In this document: one piece after another, positions 8,297 through 16,487 of the stretch
How the letters are laid out: each line of letters starts with the position of its first letter
Position numbering within the stretch: position 1 is the first letter of the stretch
NCBI GenBank assembly: GCA_025355165.1
Contig: JANYAD010000030.1
Location: forward strand, 1 to 64,000
DNA: 64,000 nucleotides
Source: Gammaproteobacteria bacterium
Lineage (GTDB): Bacteria > Pseudomonadota > Gammaproteobacteria > Steroidobacterales > Steroidobacteraceae
Direction of reading: 5' to 3'
Program-made: the position numbers and the translations under genes
The notes under the pieces: generated by a model
Told to the model about the DNA's origin: nothing
The model's database searches: none
What the model saw: the letters and a program-made list of their open reading frames with translations, nothing else

Positions 8297-10016
8297 CTTC
8301 GAGCAATGCGTAGCGTCGGCCGTTGGGCAGGGAATAGGTTTTTTGGATGCGTAAATTCGCCTCAGGCAGCCACCGCGGGAAGAGACCGGTTTGCGGCGGT
8401 TTCCCCCGCCACGGCAGGCGCAGTGCGGATTGCGTGGGTAGGTAGAGAAGAAATAAACTCCCGGGCTCCACGCTCGCGATGGACTGAACGCGGCCGATGC
8501 CAATGCTATCCAGAGGGCCGGGGATAGATTGCACGCTGGTCGTGGCGTACATGTCGATAATGGCGCGCGTGGTTTCATCCGGCGCCAGCAAGACGAGCGG
8601 TCTCCCATCTGCGTCGCGCCGAACCGCGCCACTGATTTGAGCCAGATCCTGCCAGGTATCGATTTGCCGGTAAGCTTGCGAGGCCGGCCCGATGAGCAAT
8701 GAGCAATAGGCAAGACACAAAGCCCAGTGAGCATGTCCAGGTTGGTCGCGCGCTGCCGCCCACGCGCGGATAGCCAGAACCGCAGCAACCGATAAGCCGA
8801 CCAAAGAGACGCCGATGTACGCTGGCGGATTGAGTATGCTGGGCCAGGAAGCTAAGCCGAGTCCCGAGAGTGCCGCCACAAACACCGCCGCGCCAATCAA
8901 CAGCAGCACTGCGGTGGCGCGTATCGCGCGGACCTCCCAGACATTTGGGCCCGGCAGAATCTCTCGAGCCCACCACCCCACCAGCAATGCAAATCCGGGC
9001 AGCGCCGGCGCGAGGTAGATATTGCGTGCGGTTGCTGCAACGGAGAGGACCAACAGAGATGGTAGCGAGGAGGCGAGCGCAAAGCGCACCGCACGGTTGT
9101 CTTGGAAGGTCCCGCGCTGCCGCCACGCCCGGTGGGCTGCGGCGATGACCAGAAAGGTCCAGGGGAACAAATACACCGGCAGCTCGATCAGGTATTTTCC
9201 GGGGCTATTGCGGTGGGCGGCCGCGTATTGCAACTCGGGCGGAGCGTCCACGGCGGTGAAGCGGCCGACGAGATTATTCCAGAAAAACACTTTTAGATGC
9301 TCGACGCCCTGGTTCCCTCGGTACACCAACCACACCCAGCTCAAAATCAGCAGCGCTTGAATCAGCAAACCGGCATGCAGCTCCCAGCGGATAAGCTCAC
9401 GCCAGCGCTTCTCCCAAAGACTTAGAGTCAATATTGCCAGCGCAGGCACCATCCAAGCCACCGCGCTTTTGCTCAAGAATCCAAACGCCAGGGCACAATG
9501 CATCAGCAGATATCCGCGCAATCGCACGGGATTCCCAGACGCGTAGAATCCGGTGTACGCACCCAGCAGCGCTACCGACGTGGCGGCGAGCAAGGGTGCA
9601 TCGGTCGCGAGCCAAATGGCCACCTGATAAGACAAGAGGAATGTGCTGACTGTAGCCGCTGCGACCAGCCCCGCGAAGCGGCCGGCGCTGCGCGAGGCCA
9701 GGAGGCCGACTGCCAGGGCCGTGATGATCGCGTAGAGCAAATTCGGCAGTCTCGCGACCCACGCTCGGGTACCCCAATATTTTATCGGGATGGCCGCAAG
9801 CCAATAAGTCAAGGGCGGTTTTTCGCAATAGGCCTCGCCGGCGAGCAAGGGAACCGCTTTGTCTGCCTGCCAGCTCATGCGCCATGCGATGTCCGCCTCG
9901 CGCGGTTCGTCCGGCGTCCAGTAGCCACGAGCAAACATGCCGACGCACCAGGCAAACAGTACTGCACCCGCAACGCCAAGCAGCGCGCGGCGGTAATTCA
10001 AAGGTTCAAATGGCAT
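8286..10016 (-). CDS. ArnT/PMT-like integral membrane glycosyltransferase (GT39/GT83 type)
   Basis: This 576-residue protein has about a dozen hydrophobic segments. Its first external loop carries GYWTPDEPREADIAWRM, the acidic DE motif of ArnT and PMT enzymes that use lipid-linked sugars on the periplasmic side. EAYCEKPPLTYWLAAIP is a second family block. It probably transfers a sugar from an undecaprenyl-phosphate donor to lipid A or another envelope acceptor. ATG at 10016 (MPFEPLNYRR) is chosen; 18 residues of poor character lie upstream in frame. Acceptor and sugar are unknown. Confidence 0.8.
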   Translation of the reverse strand: MPFEPLNYRRALLGVAGAVLFAWCVGMFARGYWTPDEPREADIAWRMSWQADKAVPLLAGEAYCEKPPLTYWLAAIPIKYWGTRAWVARLPNLLYAIITALAVGLLASRSAGRFAGLVAAATVSTFLLSYQVAIWLATDAPLLAATSVALLGAYTGFYASGNPVRLRGYLLMHCALAFGFLSKSAVAWMVPALAILTLSLWEKRWRELIRWELHAGLLIQALLILSWVWLVYRGNQGVEHLKVFFWNNLVGRFTAVDAPPELQYAAAHRNSPGKYLIELPVYLFPWTFLVIAAAHRAWRQRGTFQDNRAVRFALASSLPSLLVLSVAATARNIYLAPALPGFALLVGWWAREILPGPNVWEVRAIRATAVLLLIGAAVFVAALSGLGLASWPSILNPPAYIGVSLVGLSVAAVLAIRAWAAARDQPGHAHWALCLAYCSLLIGPASQAYRQIDTWQDLAQISGAVRRDADGRPLVLLAPDETTRAIIDMYATTSVQSIPGPLDSIGIGRVQSIASVEPGSLFLLYLPTQSALRLPWRGKPPQTGLFPRWLPEANLRIQKTYSLPNGRRYALLEVTH

Positions 10017-10115
10017 TTGCCGACTATACTTCACGCGGCAGGCCTTGCCTCGGCAATGCCCGCCATTCAAAGTGAGGCCTCCTGCGATCTTCCGGTGGTA
10101 CGCGCGTGGTGATCA

Positions 10116-10601
10116 GTGCTTGAAGAATTCTGCGATTGGCTCTCCAGGACCCCCGTGAGCGTTGCGTTTCAGTCGGCAAACTGGTTCGTTCCTTTGGTGC
10201 AAACGGTGCATATCATTGCGATCGGGATTCTGCTGACCGCCGTGTATGTGCTAAGTTTTCGCCTTGTCGGCCTAACTCAACGAGGCCAAACGCTGGCGGC
10301 CCTCGCCGTCAGGTCGACCCCTTGGGTCTGGGCAGCGCTTTGCGTACTTTTGCTGACCGGTGTGCTGCTCACCATCACCGAACCCGCGCGCGAACTCCTC
10401 AATTGGGCATTTCGCGTGAAAATGCTGCTGGTGGCGGCGCTGGCGATCATCTTGATGCTGCTGCAGCTCAGCCTGCGGCGCGACCCCCAATACTGGTCAT
10501 CATCGCCAGCCCGGCGCCGCAGCGCGCGTGCCCTCGGAATCCTCTGCATCGTTGCCGGCGCGAGCATTGTGACTGCCGGCCGTTGGATAGCCTATGTGTA
10601 G
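10116..10601 (+). CDS. Small four-helix membrane protein, first of a related pair
   Basis: This 161-residue hydrophobic protein has about four transmembrane segments. It shares the pattern QTVHIIAIG...FRLVGLTQRG...TAGRWIAY with the next gene, so the two are paralogues. I believe they match an uncharacterised membrane family (DUF6644-like), from memory only. The conserved early His and late Gly-Arg-Trp lie near membrane edges and could bind a cofactor, but no function is established. GTG start at 10116 with a weak ribosome site. Confidence 0.7.
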   Translation: MLEEFCDWLSRTPVSVAFQSANWFVPLVQTVHIIAIGILLTAVYVLSFRLVGLTQRGQTLAALAVRSTPWVWAALCVLLLTGVLLTITEPARELLNWAFRVKMLLVAALAIILMLLQLSLRRDPQYWSSSPARRRSARALGILCIVAGASIVTAGRWIAYV

Positions 10602-10617
10602 CGAGCGGGTGTAGCAC

Positions 10618-11106
10618 GTGGCCGTCGAATCAACGTTGAGCTGGCTTCAAGATTTAAGGTTGCCCACCGAGATTCGCGAGTCGCTGTGGATGTTCCCGAC
10701 CATCGAAACGGTGCATGTGTTCGCACTGGTGCTGGTGGTCGGTTCAATCATGACCGTGGACTTACGACTCTTGGGCTTCACCAATCGAGACCGGCCCTTC
10801 AGCGAGCTTGCGGCCGAAATGCTGCCATGGACATGGCTGGCTTTTAGCTTCGCGGCAATCGCCGGCCTCTTGATGTTTTCCTCTAAAGCGCTCATTTACT
10901 ACGGAAATATTCCATTCCGGTTAAAGATGTGCTGCCTGTTATTCGCGGGCATCAATATGCTGCTGTTTCACTGGGTGGGGGTGCGCCATCTGCACATCTG
11001 GGATAAGGCGCGGCCGCCTTGGTCGGCTAAACTGGCCGGCGGTGCTTCGCTCGTGCTCTGGACGGCGATCGTCGCCGCCGGCCGATGGATCGGCTTTACG
11101 ACTTAA
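10618..11106 (+). CDS. Small four-helix membrane protein, second of a related pair
   Basis: This 162-residue paralogue of the preceding gene starts 16 nt after it. It keeps ETVHVFALV, DLRLLGFTNRD, a central PFRLKM and the terminal AAGRWIGF at equivalent positions. The tandem arrangement suggests a heterodimeric membrane protein. GTG start at 10618. The importer permease gene begins 32 nt downstream with its own strong ribosome site, so a shared transcript is possible. Function unknown. Confidence 0.7.
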   Translation: MAVESTLSWLQDLRLPTEIRESLWMFPTIETVHVFALVLVVGSIMTVDLRLLGFTNRDRPFSELAAEMLPWTWLAFSFAAIAGLLMFSSKALIYYGNIPFRLKMCCLLFAGINMLLFHWVGVRHLHIWDKARPPWSAKLAGGASLVLWTAIVAAGRWIGFTT

Positions 11107-11138
11107 CATGCCGTTGCCGGTCTCGGTCAGTAGGAGTT

Positions 11139-12128
11139 ATGCGTAACAACGGATTGGTCAACGGGGTACTGGTGCTGCTCCTGCTCGCAATGCTTGTCAT
11201 TTCTCTTTTGGCGGGCCGCGTTTGGATTCCGATGGCAGAGGTGTGGCACGGACTCTGGTTGCCCGATGCCAACCTGGCGGGAGCCATCATTACCCAATTG
11301 CGGCTGCCGCGGGCCATCCTGGCGATCGCAGTGGGTGCCGCTCTGGGATTGTCGGGAGCCGTGCTGCAGGGTTTGACACGCAATCCGCTCGCGGAACCCG
11401 GACTGCTCGGAGTTTCAGCGGGCGCTGCATTTGGCGCCGTGATCGCGGTTTATTTTGGATTTGCACGGCAGTTTGCGATCGCGGCCCCTGTGATGGGAAT
11501 GCTCGGTGCGGTGCTCGCAAGTCTGGCGACCTTCACGCTCGGCCGCGGCGGCGGGACAATCACCTTGGTGCTGGCCGGAGCCGCCGTGTCGGCCCTGGCT
11601 GCGGCCGGCATTTCCCTGGCGCTCAACCTTGCACCCAACCCGTACGCGGCATATGAAATCATGACTTGGCTGATGGGCTCATTGGCGGACCGCAGTTGGC
11701 TTCATGTGCTGTTGGTGACGCCCTTTATCTTGATAGGTTGCGCTATGCTGATGATGACCTCGCGCGGTTTGGACGCCCTGGCGTTGGGGGAATCACAAGC
11801 CCAGAGCTTGGGTATAGACCTTCGGCGCTTGTACGCTTTAGCCCTGTTTGGCACGGCTTTGGCCGTTGGGGCGTCCACTGCCGTCACGGGCATCGTCGGG
11901 TTTATCGGCTTGGTGGCACCCCATGTGGTGCGTCCGCTCATGGGACATCAGCCGAGCCGCATACTGTTGCCTGCGGCTCTCGGTGGAGGATTGTTATTGT
12001 TGTTCGCCGATGTCGCAACCCGGCTCATCCATGTCGGCGCTGAAATGAAGCTCGGCGTGGTGACCAGCCTGATCGGGACACCCTTTTTTTTCTGGCTCGT
12101 CGTGCGGTTGCGCAAGACGGCGCCTTAA
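11139..12128 (+). CDS. FecCD/BtuC-family ABC transporter permease
   Basis: This 329-residue inner-membrane permease has about ten hydrophobic segments. LRLPRAILAIAVGAALGLSGAVLQ near the N-terminus (shown in part) and GFIGLVAPHVVRPLMGHQ near the C-terminus are the FecCD signature and the ATPase-contacting region. It would import vitamin B12, haem or an iron-siderophore across the inner membrane. ATG at 11139 has TAGGAGTT just upstream; an in-frame start at 11085 inside the previous gene has no such support. Binding protein and ATPase follow, after an intervening enoyl-CoA hydratase gene. Confidence 0.9.
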   Translation: MRNNGLVNGVLVLLLLAMLVISLLAGRVWIPMAEVWHGLWLPDANLAGAIITQLRLPRAILAIAVGAALGLSGAVLQGLTRNPLAEPGLLGVSAGAAFGAVIAVYFGFARQFAIAAPVMGMLGAVLASLATFTLGRGGGTITLVLAGAAVSALAAAGISLALNLAPNPYAAYEIMTWLMGSLADRSWLHVLLVTPFILIGCAMLMMTSRGLDALALGESQAQSLGIDLRRLYALALFGTALAVGASTAVTGIVGFIGLVAPHVVRPLMGHQPSRILLPAALGGGLLLLFADVATRLIHVGAEMKLGVVTSLIGTPFFFWLVVRLRKTAP

Positions 12129-12146
12129 CCGGCAAGGAGCATCGCC

Positions 12147-12920
12147 GTGACCGAGCACGTATTGGTGGAAAGGTCCGATAAATTGCTGATTCTCACACTG
12201 AACCGGCCCGACAAGAAGAATGCATTGACGCGTGCCATGTATCAGACCCTGGCCACGGAAATTGCGGCTGCGGACACGGATCCCACTGTTCGCTGCATTT
12301 TGTTGCTAGCCAACGGGGACATGTTCACGGCCGGCAACGACCTTTCTGACTTCGCGGCCCTCGGACAAGCGGGTGCGGCGCCTGCACCTACGGATGCCAA
12401 CCCGTTTCTGGTCGCGCTTGCGCGTGCGCGGACGCCGATTGTCGCCGCGGTCAACGGCCGAGCGGTGGGCATAGGGGTAACAATGCTGCTCCATTGCGAT
12501 ATGGTGTTGGTATCCGAAGACGCTTTGCTCACCGCGCCTTTCGTCAATCTCGCACTCGTGCCCGAGGCCGCTTCCAGTCTGCTGATGCCGTTGCGCATCG
12601 GCCATGTACGCGCGTTCGAAATGTTCGTGCTCGGGGAACCAATAAATGCGGAAAAGGCCGTGAACTGGGGTCTTGCGAACAGGGCGGTGGCCGCCGCCGA
12701 ATTGCGTGCGGCGGCCGTTGCCACCGCCACCGCGATCGCAACACGCGCGCCCGCAGCCGTCGTTTGCACCAAATCCTTGATGCGCGAAGAGGCGGTGTTG
12801 CTGGCACGCATGACTCAGGAATCGGTGCATTTCGTGCGGCAGCTCAAGTCCGCGGAATTTAAGGAAGCTTTTACCGCGTTTTCAGAACGGCGCGCGCCGG
12901 ACTTCAGTAAGTTCGAGTGA
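12147..12920 (+). CDS. Enoyl-CoA hydratase/isomerase family protein
   Basis: This 257-residue crotonase-fold protein has LNRPDKKNALT near the N-terminus. MFTAGNDLSDF forms one half of the oxyanion hole, and AAVNGRAVGIGVTMLLHCD the other. The catalytic-loop region reads LVPEAASSLL, with a Glu at the usual second catalytic position. It would act on an acyl-CoA. GTG start with AAGGAG ahead. It lies between the permease and binding-protein genes of an importer, and its last four bases overlap the binding-protein start, an odd but clearly coupled placement. Confidence 0.88.
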   Translation: MTEHVLVERSDKLLILTLNRPDKKNALTRAMYQTLATEIAAADTDPTVRCILLLANGDMFTAGNDLSDFAALGQAGAAPAPTDANPFLVALARARTPIVAAVNGRAVGIGVTMLLHCDMVLVSEDALLTAPFVNLALVPEAASSLLMPLRIGHVRAFEMFVLGEPINAEKAVNWGLANRAVAAAELRAAAVATATAIATRAPAAVVCTKSLMREEAVLLARMTQESVHFVRQLKSAEFKEAFTAFSERRAPDFSKFE

Positions 12921-13777
12921 CCATGGGCGGACTCTGGCGACCAGTCCTGGGATGCCTATTGATGCTCGGCCTCGGCGCTGCATTTGCCGCTGAGCCGGGC
13001 GAGGTGGGCCCGCGCCATGTCATGTCGCTCAGCATGTGTACCGATGATTTGTTGCTCGAGCTGTTGCCCCCGGATCGGATCGCCTCGGTCACTTACTACG
13101 CGCGAAGTCCTGCGAATTCCTATCAGTGGCCCGAGGCTGCCCATGTGGCCATCAACTCAGGCACTGTGGAGGAGGTGCTCGCCGAGAAACCGGACCTGGT
13201 GCTCGTAGGCACGTATACGACGCCGGCCGCTCGGGCGATCTTGAAGAAACTGGGGGTGCCGTTGTTGGAAATTCCGCCGGCGGCAAATTTCGACGAGATC
13301 AGACGGGTGACACGTCAAGTCGCGCACGCGCTCAAACGCGACGCGGCTGCGGAAGCGCTGATCGCGCAAATGGACTCCACGCTGCAATCCCTCGCTGACT
13401 CCCGGCCGCCGCAAACCATTCGCGTGGCTGCATGGGGCGAAGGCGGTGCCATTCCGGGCAAGGGTACACTGTTCGATTCCATTCTTAGCGCAGCCGGCGC
13501 GATTAATGTCGCCGCTTCGCTCGACGGCGGTTACATCTCTTTCGACCTGGAGCAGTTGCTGATTGCGCACCCCGATGTGCTGGCGTATGCCAGCAATATT
13601 ACTGATACGCCCGGCCTTAATACTGACCTGGCCCAGCACCCCCTGATTTTGAAACTTTACGCGGCGCGCAGAGTAACGTATCCGAGCGCTCTGTATAGCT
13701 GCGGTGTAGTGGAGAGTGCGCAGGCGGCTGTGACACTGCGAGCCAGTTTGTTGCGGGCTATGCGAGCGGGCTCGTGA
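12917..13777 (+). CDS. Periplasmic substrate-binding protein of a BtuF/FecB-type importer
   Basis: This 286-residue protein has an N-terminal signal peptide ending near AAFAAEP. RHVMSLSMCTDDLLLELLPP and RIASVTYYAR resemble BtuF/FecB-type binding proteins; EEVLAEKPDLVLVG is the typical second strand. It would capture cobalamin, haem or an iron chelate and hand it to the permease. GTG at 12917 overlaps the hydratase stop (GTGA); ATG at 12923 is an alternative. Its end overlaps the ATPase start by 4 nt. Confidence 0.87.
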   Translation: MTMGGLWRPVLGCLLMLGLGAAFAAEPGEVGPRHVMSLSMCTDDLLLELLPPDRIASVTYYARSPANSYQWPEAAHVAINSGTVEEVLAEKPDLVLVGTYTTPAARAILKKLGVPLLEIPPAANFDEIRRVTRQVAHALKRDAAAEALIAQMDSTLQSLADSRPPQTIRVAAWGEGGAIPGKGTLFDSILSAAGAINVAASLDGGYISFDLEQLLIAHPDVLAYASNITDTPGLNTDLAQHPLILKLYAARRVTYPSALYSCGVVESAQAAVTLRASLLRAMRAGS

Positions 13778-14547
13778 GCGTCCTTGATTCCTCGCGGATT
13801 TTCGTGCGGCGAGGCCGGGTCATTTTGGACGGGGTTTCGCTGCATGCCGAGTCCGGGGACTTTGTCGCGGTCATCGGCCCCAACGGCGCCGGCAAGTCCA
13901 CCCTGCTGTCGGTGCTGGCCGGGTTGCTCAAGCCCGATTCGGGCAGCGTGCTGCTGGACGGCGTTGACATTCACGCGCGCGAAGCTCTCTCCGGCAGGAA
14001 ATTGGCGCAGCGTCGCGCTTATCTGCCGCAGAATCCTCGTTGTGAATGGCCCATTTCCGTGGAACGCTTGGTGGCTTTGGGACTTACGCCGACGCTGCCG
14101 GCCTTCGGCGGGCTGCCGCCGAGTTTTGGCCCGCGCATTTCGCGCGCATTGGAGGCCTGCGACTTGCTTAGTCACCGCGAGCAGCCCGCGACGACGCTTT
14201 CGGGCGGTGAATTGGCGCGCGCCATGCTGGCGCGAGCCCTGGTTGCCGACCCGGACGTGCTGATCATCGATGAGCCAATGGCCGGTCTCGACCCCAAGCA
14301 CGCGCTGGATACGGCCCGGCGGCTGCAGGAGTTGGCACGCAGCGGAAAGCTGGTCGTCGCTTCGGTTCATGACTTGACGCTTGCCGGGCGCTATGCGAGC
14401 CGGATCTTCGCGCTGGCAAACGGCCGGGTGCAGGGCGACGGCGCGATCTCTACGACGCTGACACCCGCTTTGATTCGTACGGCCTTCGAGGTCAATGCAT
14501 GTGTTTCCGGTACCGAGGGCGCGTTGTATGTCGACTATGTTGGCTGA
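13774..14547 (+). CDS. ABC transporter ATP-binding protein (BtuD/FecE family)
   Basis: This 257-residue ATPase has Walker A GPNGAGKST, signature TLSGGELARAML, Walker B VLIIDEPMAGLD and the switch histidine in SVHD. It powers the permease encoded at 11139. The GTG start overlaps the binding-protein stop (GTGA). The gene ends at 14547, exactly against the convergent copD stop codon; the two stops together form TGATCA. No TonB-dependent receptor is present here to indicate the substrate. Confidence 0.92.
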   Translation: MSVLDSSRIFVRRGRVILDGVSLHAESGDFVAVIGPNGAGKSTLLSVLAGLLKPDSGSVLLDGVDIHAREALSGRKLAQRRAYLPQNPRCEWPISVERLVALGLTPTLPAFGGLPPSFGPRISRALEACDLLSHREQPATTLSGGELARAMLARALVADPDVLIIDEPMAGLDPKHALDTARRLQELARSGKLVVASVHDLTLAGRYASRIFALANGRVQGDGAISTTLTPALIRTAFEVNACVSGTEGALYVDYVG

Positions 14548-15420
14548 TCAGTGCGGCGGTCCCGTGACCGTGGTGAAAGCCGCCGTGAATAGCAAGATGA
14601 ACATTCCTACGACTATTTCGAGTTGGATCGATCCTTTCAAGCGATGCACCGCGTTGTCTTGGGCCTGAAGGAGTCGCGGGGTTGCGTACAGTCGGTTAAA
14701 ACCCGCAAGCCCCAGCAGCACGGCGACGCCGAGCAACTTGAGAACCATCAGCAGCGCGTACAAGCTGCTCCAGAAAATCGCGGCATCTTCGATCAGGCTC
14801 CACAGCATCGCCGCCCCTGCGCCTAGCAACAGCGCGGCCAACGCCAATGCTATTTGGCCGAAGCGCACAGCGATGTCAGCGAATTGCGAAGCGGTGCCGT
14901 CTCGTGCGACGATCAGCAGGGGCGCCAATGCACCCAGCCAGAAGGACGCACACAAGAGGTGCAGGCACAGCAAGACAGCGGGGAGCGCACCCGGCAAGGC
15001 ATGCACGTGCCCTACAAAGGCGAATGACATGCAGGCAATGACCGCGCCAATGAATGCCAAGGCGAGCAGGCGGGGATCGGTCGAAAAGACAGCGGCCAGT
15101 GCTAGGCATAACCCCACTGCCCGTACGCCGATGGCGTGGCCTTCCCCCGCGCCCAAGATCAGGGTCATGAAACCGCTATCGAACATTCCCGCAACATCGC
15201 CGCTCATCGAGGCGCTGTTCAGCGCAACCCGCAGGCAGCTGGCGAGAGCTGAGACGAGGAGCGAACTGCCGATCAGTTGTCGGATGCGCGCGCGTTGCGG
15301 CCCTCGCAGCAACGTTGCGCTGTAGGCGATAAAAAAAATCGCGCCCGCCGCACCGAACGTCGCTGCATAGGTAATCGCTTTCGCGCACACCGCTGCGGCG
15401 TCCCAGCCGCTTAACTCCAA
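14548..15420 (-). CDS. copD: CopD-family copper resistance membrane protein
   Basis: This roughly 290-residue, multi-span protein matches the CopD/PcoD family. FVGHVHALPG and HLLCASFWLGALAPL carry the conserved membrane His and Trp residues thought to handle copper with CopC. TTG at 15420 is chosen because GAGG lies 8 nt before it and the copC stop is just upstream; the frame stays open further into copC without a supported start. It works with the adjacent periplasmic CopC. Confidence 0.82.
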   Translation of the reverse strand: MELSGWDAAAVCAKAITYAATFGAAGAIFFIAYSATLLRGPQRARIRQLIGSSLLVSALASCLRVALNSASMSGDVAGMFDSGFMTLILGAGEGHAIGVRAVGLCLALAAVFSTDPRLLALAFIGAVIACMSFAFVGHVHALPGALPAVLLCLHLLCASFWLGALAPLLIVARDGTASQFADIAVRFGQIALALAALLLGAGAAMLWSLIEDAAIFWSSLYALLMVLKLLGVAVLLGLAGFNRLYATPRLLQAQDNAVHRLKGSIQLEIVVGMFILLFTAAFTTVTGPPH

Positions 15421-15443
15421 GCGTCGAGCCTCGAGTTCAGTGC

Positions 15444-15797
15444 CTAACCCTTGATCGAGAAAGTAAAAGAACCCTTGGTCACGTGTCCGTCGTCCGCCGC
15501 CACGGCGGTCCACCGCACGGTATAGATTCCCGCAGCCAGAGCCGGCAAGGAATAACTGAATGAGTGGCTGGCTTTGGCATTTTTGTCGATGGCGATGGGA
15601 ATTTCTTTGCCGCCGTTGAGCAGCTTCAATACGGCAACCTGGGCAGCTTCATTGAAATTCAACGTCAACATCTTGGGCGGTTCAATCAGTTGTGCGGCAT
15701 TCGCGGGCGAGGAGCTTTGCAGTTTCGCGTGTGCCATGCATGGGCTCGCGAGCATCGCGCCGCCCAAGGCGGCAATCATCATCGCTTGTTTGAGCAT
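15444..15797 (-). CDS. copC: Periplasmic copper-binding protein CopC
   Basis: This 117-residue protein has a signal peptide cleaved near SPCMA, leaving His at or near the mature N-terminus (HAKLQSSSPA), as CopC needs for its Cu(II) site. The second conserved site, ADDGHVTKGSFTF, supplies the Asp-x-His. The domain is a single beta-sandwich of usual length. It is followed by copD, giving a minimal CopCD pair for periplasmic copper handling or uptake. Confidence 0.9.
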   Translation of the reverse strand: MLKQAMMIAALGGAMLASPCMAHAKLQSSSPANAAQLIEPPKMLTLNFNEAAQVAVLKLLNGGKEIPIAIDKNAKASHSFSYSLPALAAGIYTVRWTAVAADDGHVTKGSFTFSIKG

Positions 15798-15845
15798 GAA
15801 AAACCCTTCCTTACATTTGATTCGCCGTGCAATATACTCCGTTCG

Positions 15846-16487
15846 ATGATCCTATACGGTTACGGTTTGAGTTCGGCTTCTTACCGGGTGCGTATCGCTT
15901 TGGCGATGAAGAACGTGCCGTACACACCCATCACCAAGAATTTGCGGACCGGCGAACATCGGTCGTCGGAATTTTTAGGCATTAATCTGCAGGGATTCGT
16001 CCCGGCCTTAAGTTTGGATGATGGCGCGGTGCTCACGCAATCGGTCGCCATCATGGAGTATTTGGAGGAGATGTATCCTGATCCGCCGTTGCTTCCGGCG
16101 GAGCCTCTGGCTCGCGCGCGGGTGCGTGCATTGACGCAGGCAATCACCAGCGACATCCATCCGTTGAACAATTTGCGAGTGCTGCGGTATCTCGAAGAAA
16201 AGCTCGGCTTGGATAAGGAAGCGCGCGATTCTTGGTATCGTCATTGGGTATCGGTGGGGTTCGAAGCGCTCGAACGATGGCTCTCGCGCGACGCCGCGAC
16301 GGGGCGCTTTTGTCACGGCAACTCGCCCACATTAGCGGATATCTGCCTGGTGCCCCAGGTATCGAACGCACGGCGCTTCGCCGTTGATATGAGTGCTTAC
16401 CCGCGCATCGTGGCGATCGATGCGGCATGCAAAGAGCTGCCGGCATTTAGTACGACTGCACCTGAAGCGCTGCGGGACGGTCGGTGA
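15846..16487 (+). CDS. maiA: Maleylacetoacetate isomerase (zeta-class glutathione S-transferase)
   Basis: This 213-residue GST-fold enzyme has SSASYRVRIAL at the N-terminus, the zeta-class Ser motif that activates glutathione. LNLQGFVPAL and QSVAIMEYLEE form the glutathione site. It isomerises maleylacetoacetate in tyrosine breakdown. ATG at 15846 places this motif correctly; the frame open from 15564 runs antisense to copC and is discounted. The usual partners (fahA, hmgA) are not adjacent. Its stop overlaps the next gene's GTG by 4 nt. Confidence 0.88.
   Translation: MILYGYGLSSASYRVRIALAMKNVPYTPITKNLRTGEHRSSEFLGINLQGFVPALSLDDGAVLTQSVAIMEYLEEMYPDPPLLPAEPLARARVRALTQAITSDIHPLNNLRVLRYLEEKLGLDKEARDSWYRHWVSVGFEALERWLSRDAATGRFCHGNSPTLADICLVPQVSNARRFAVDMSAYPRIVAIDAACKELPAFSTTAPEALRDGR

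Noticed and set aside
9397..10112. Overlapping frames on both strands near the ArnT-like gene
   Set aside because: The membrane glycosyltransferase frame explains the region; the others lack domains.
14325..14350. TTGGCACG in the importer ATPase gene as a sigma-54 promoter
   Set aside because: No GC lies at the required 10-nt distance, and it is within coding sequence.
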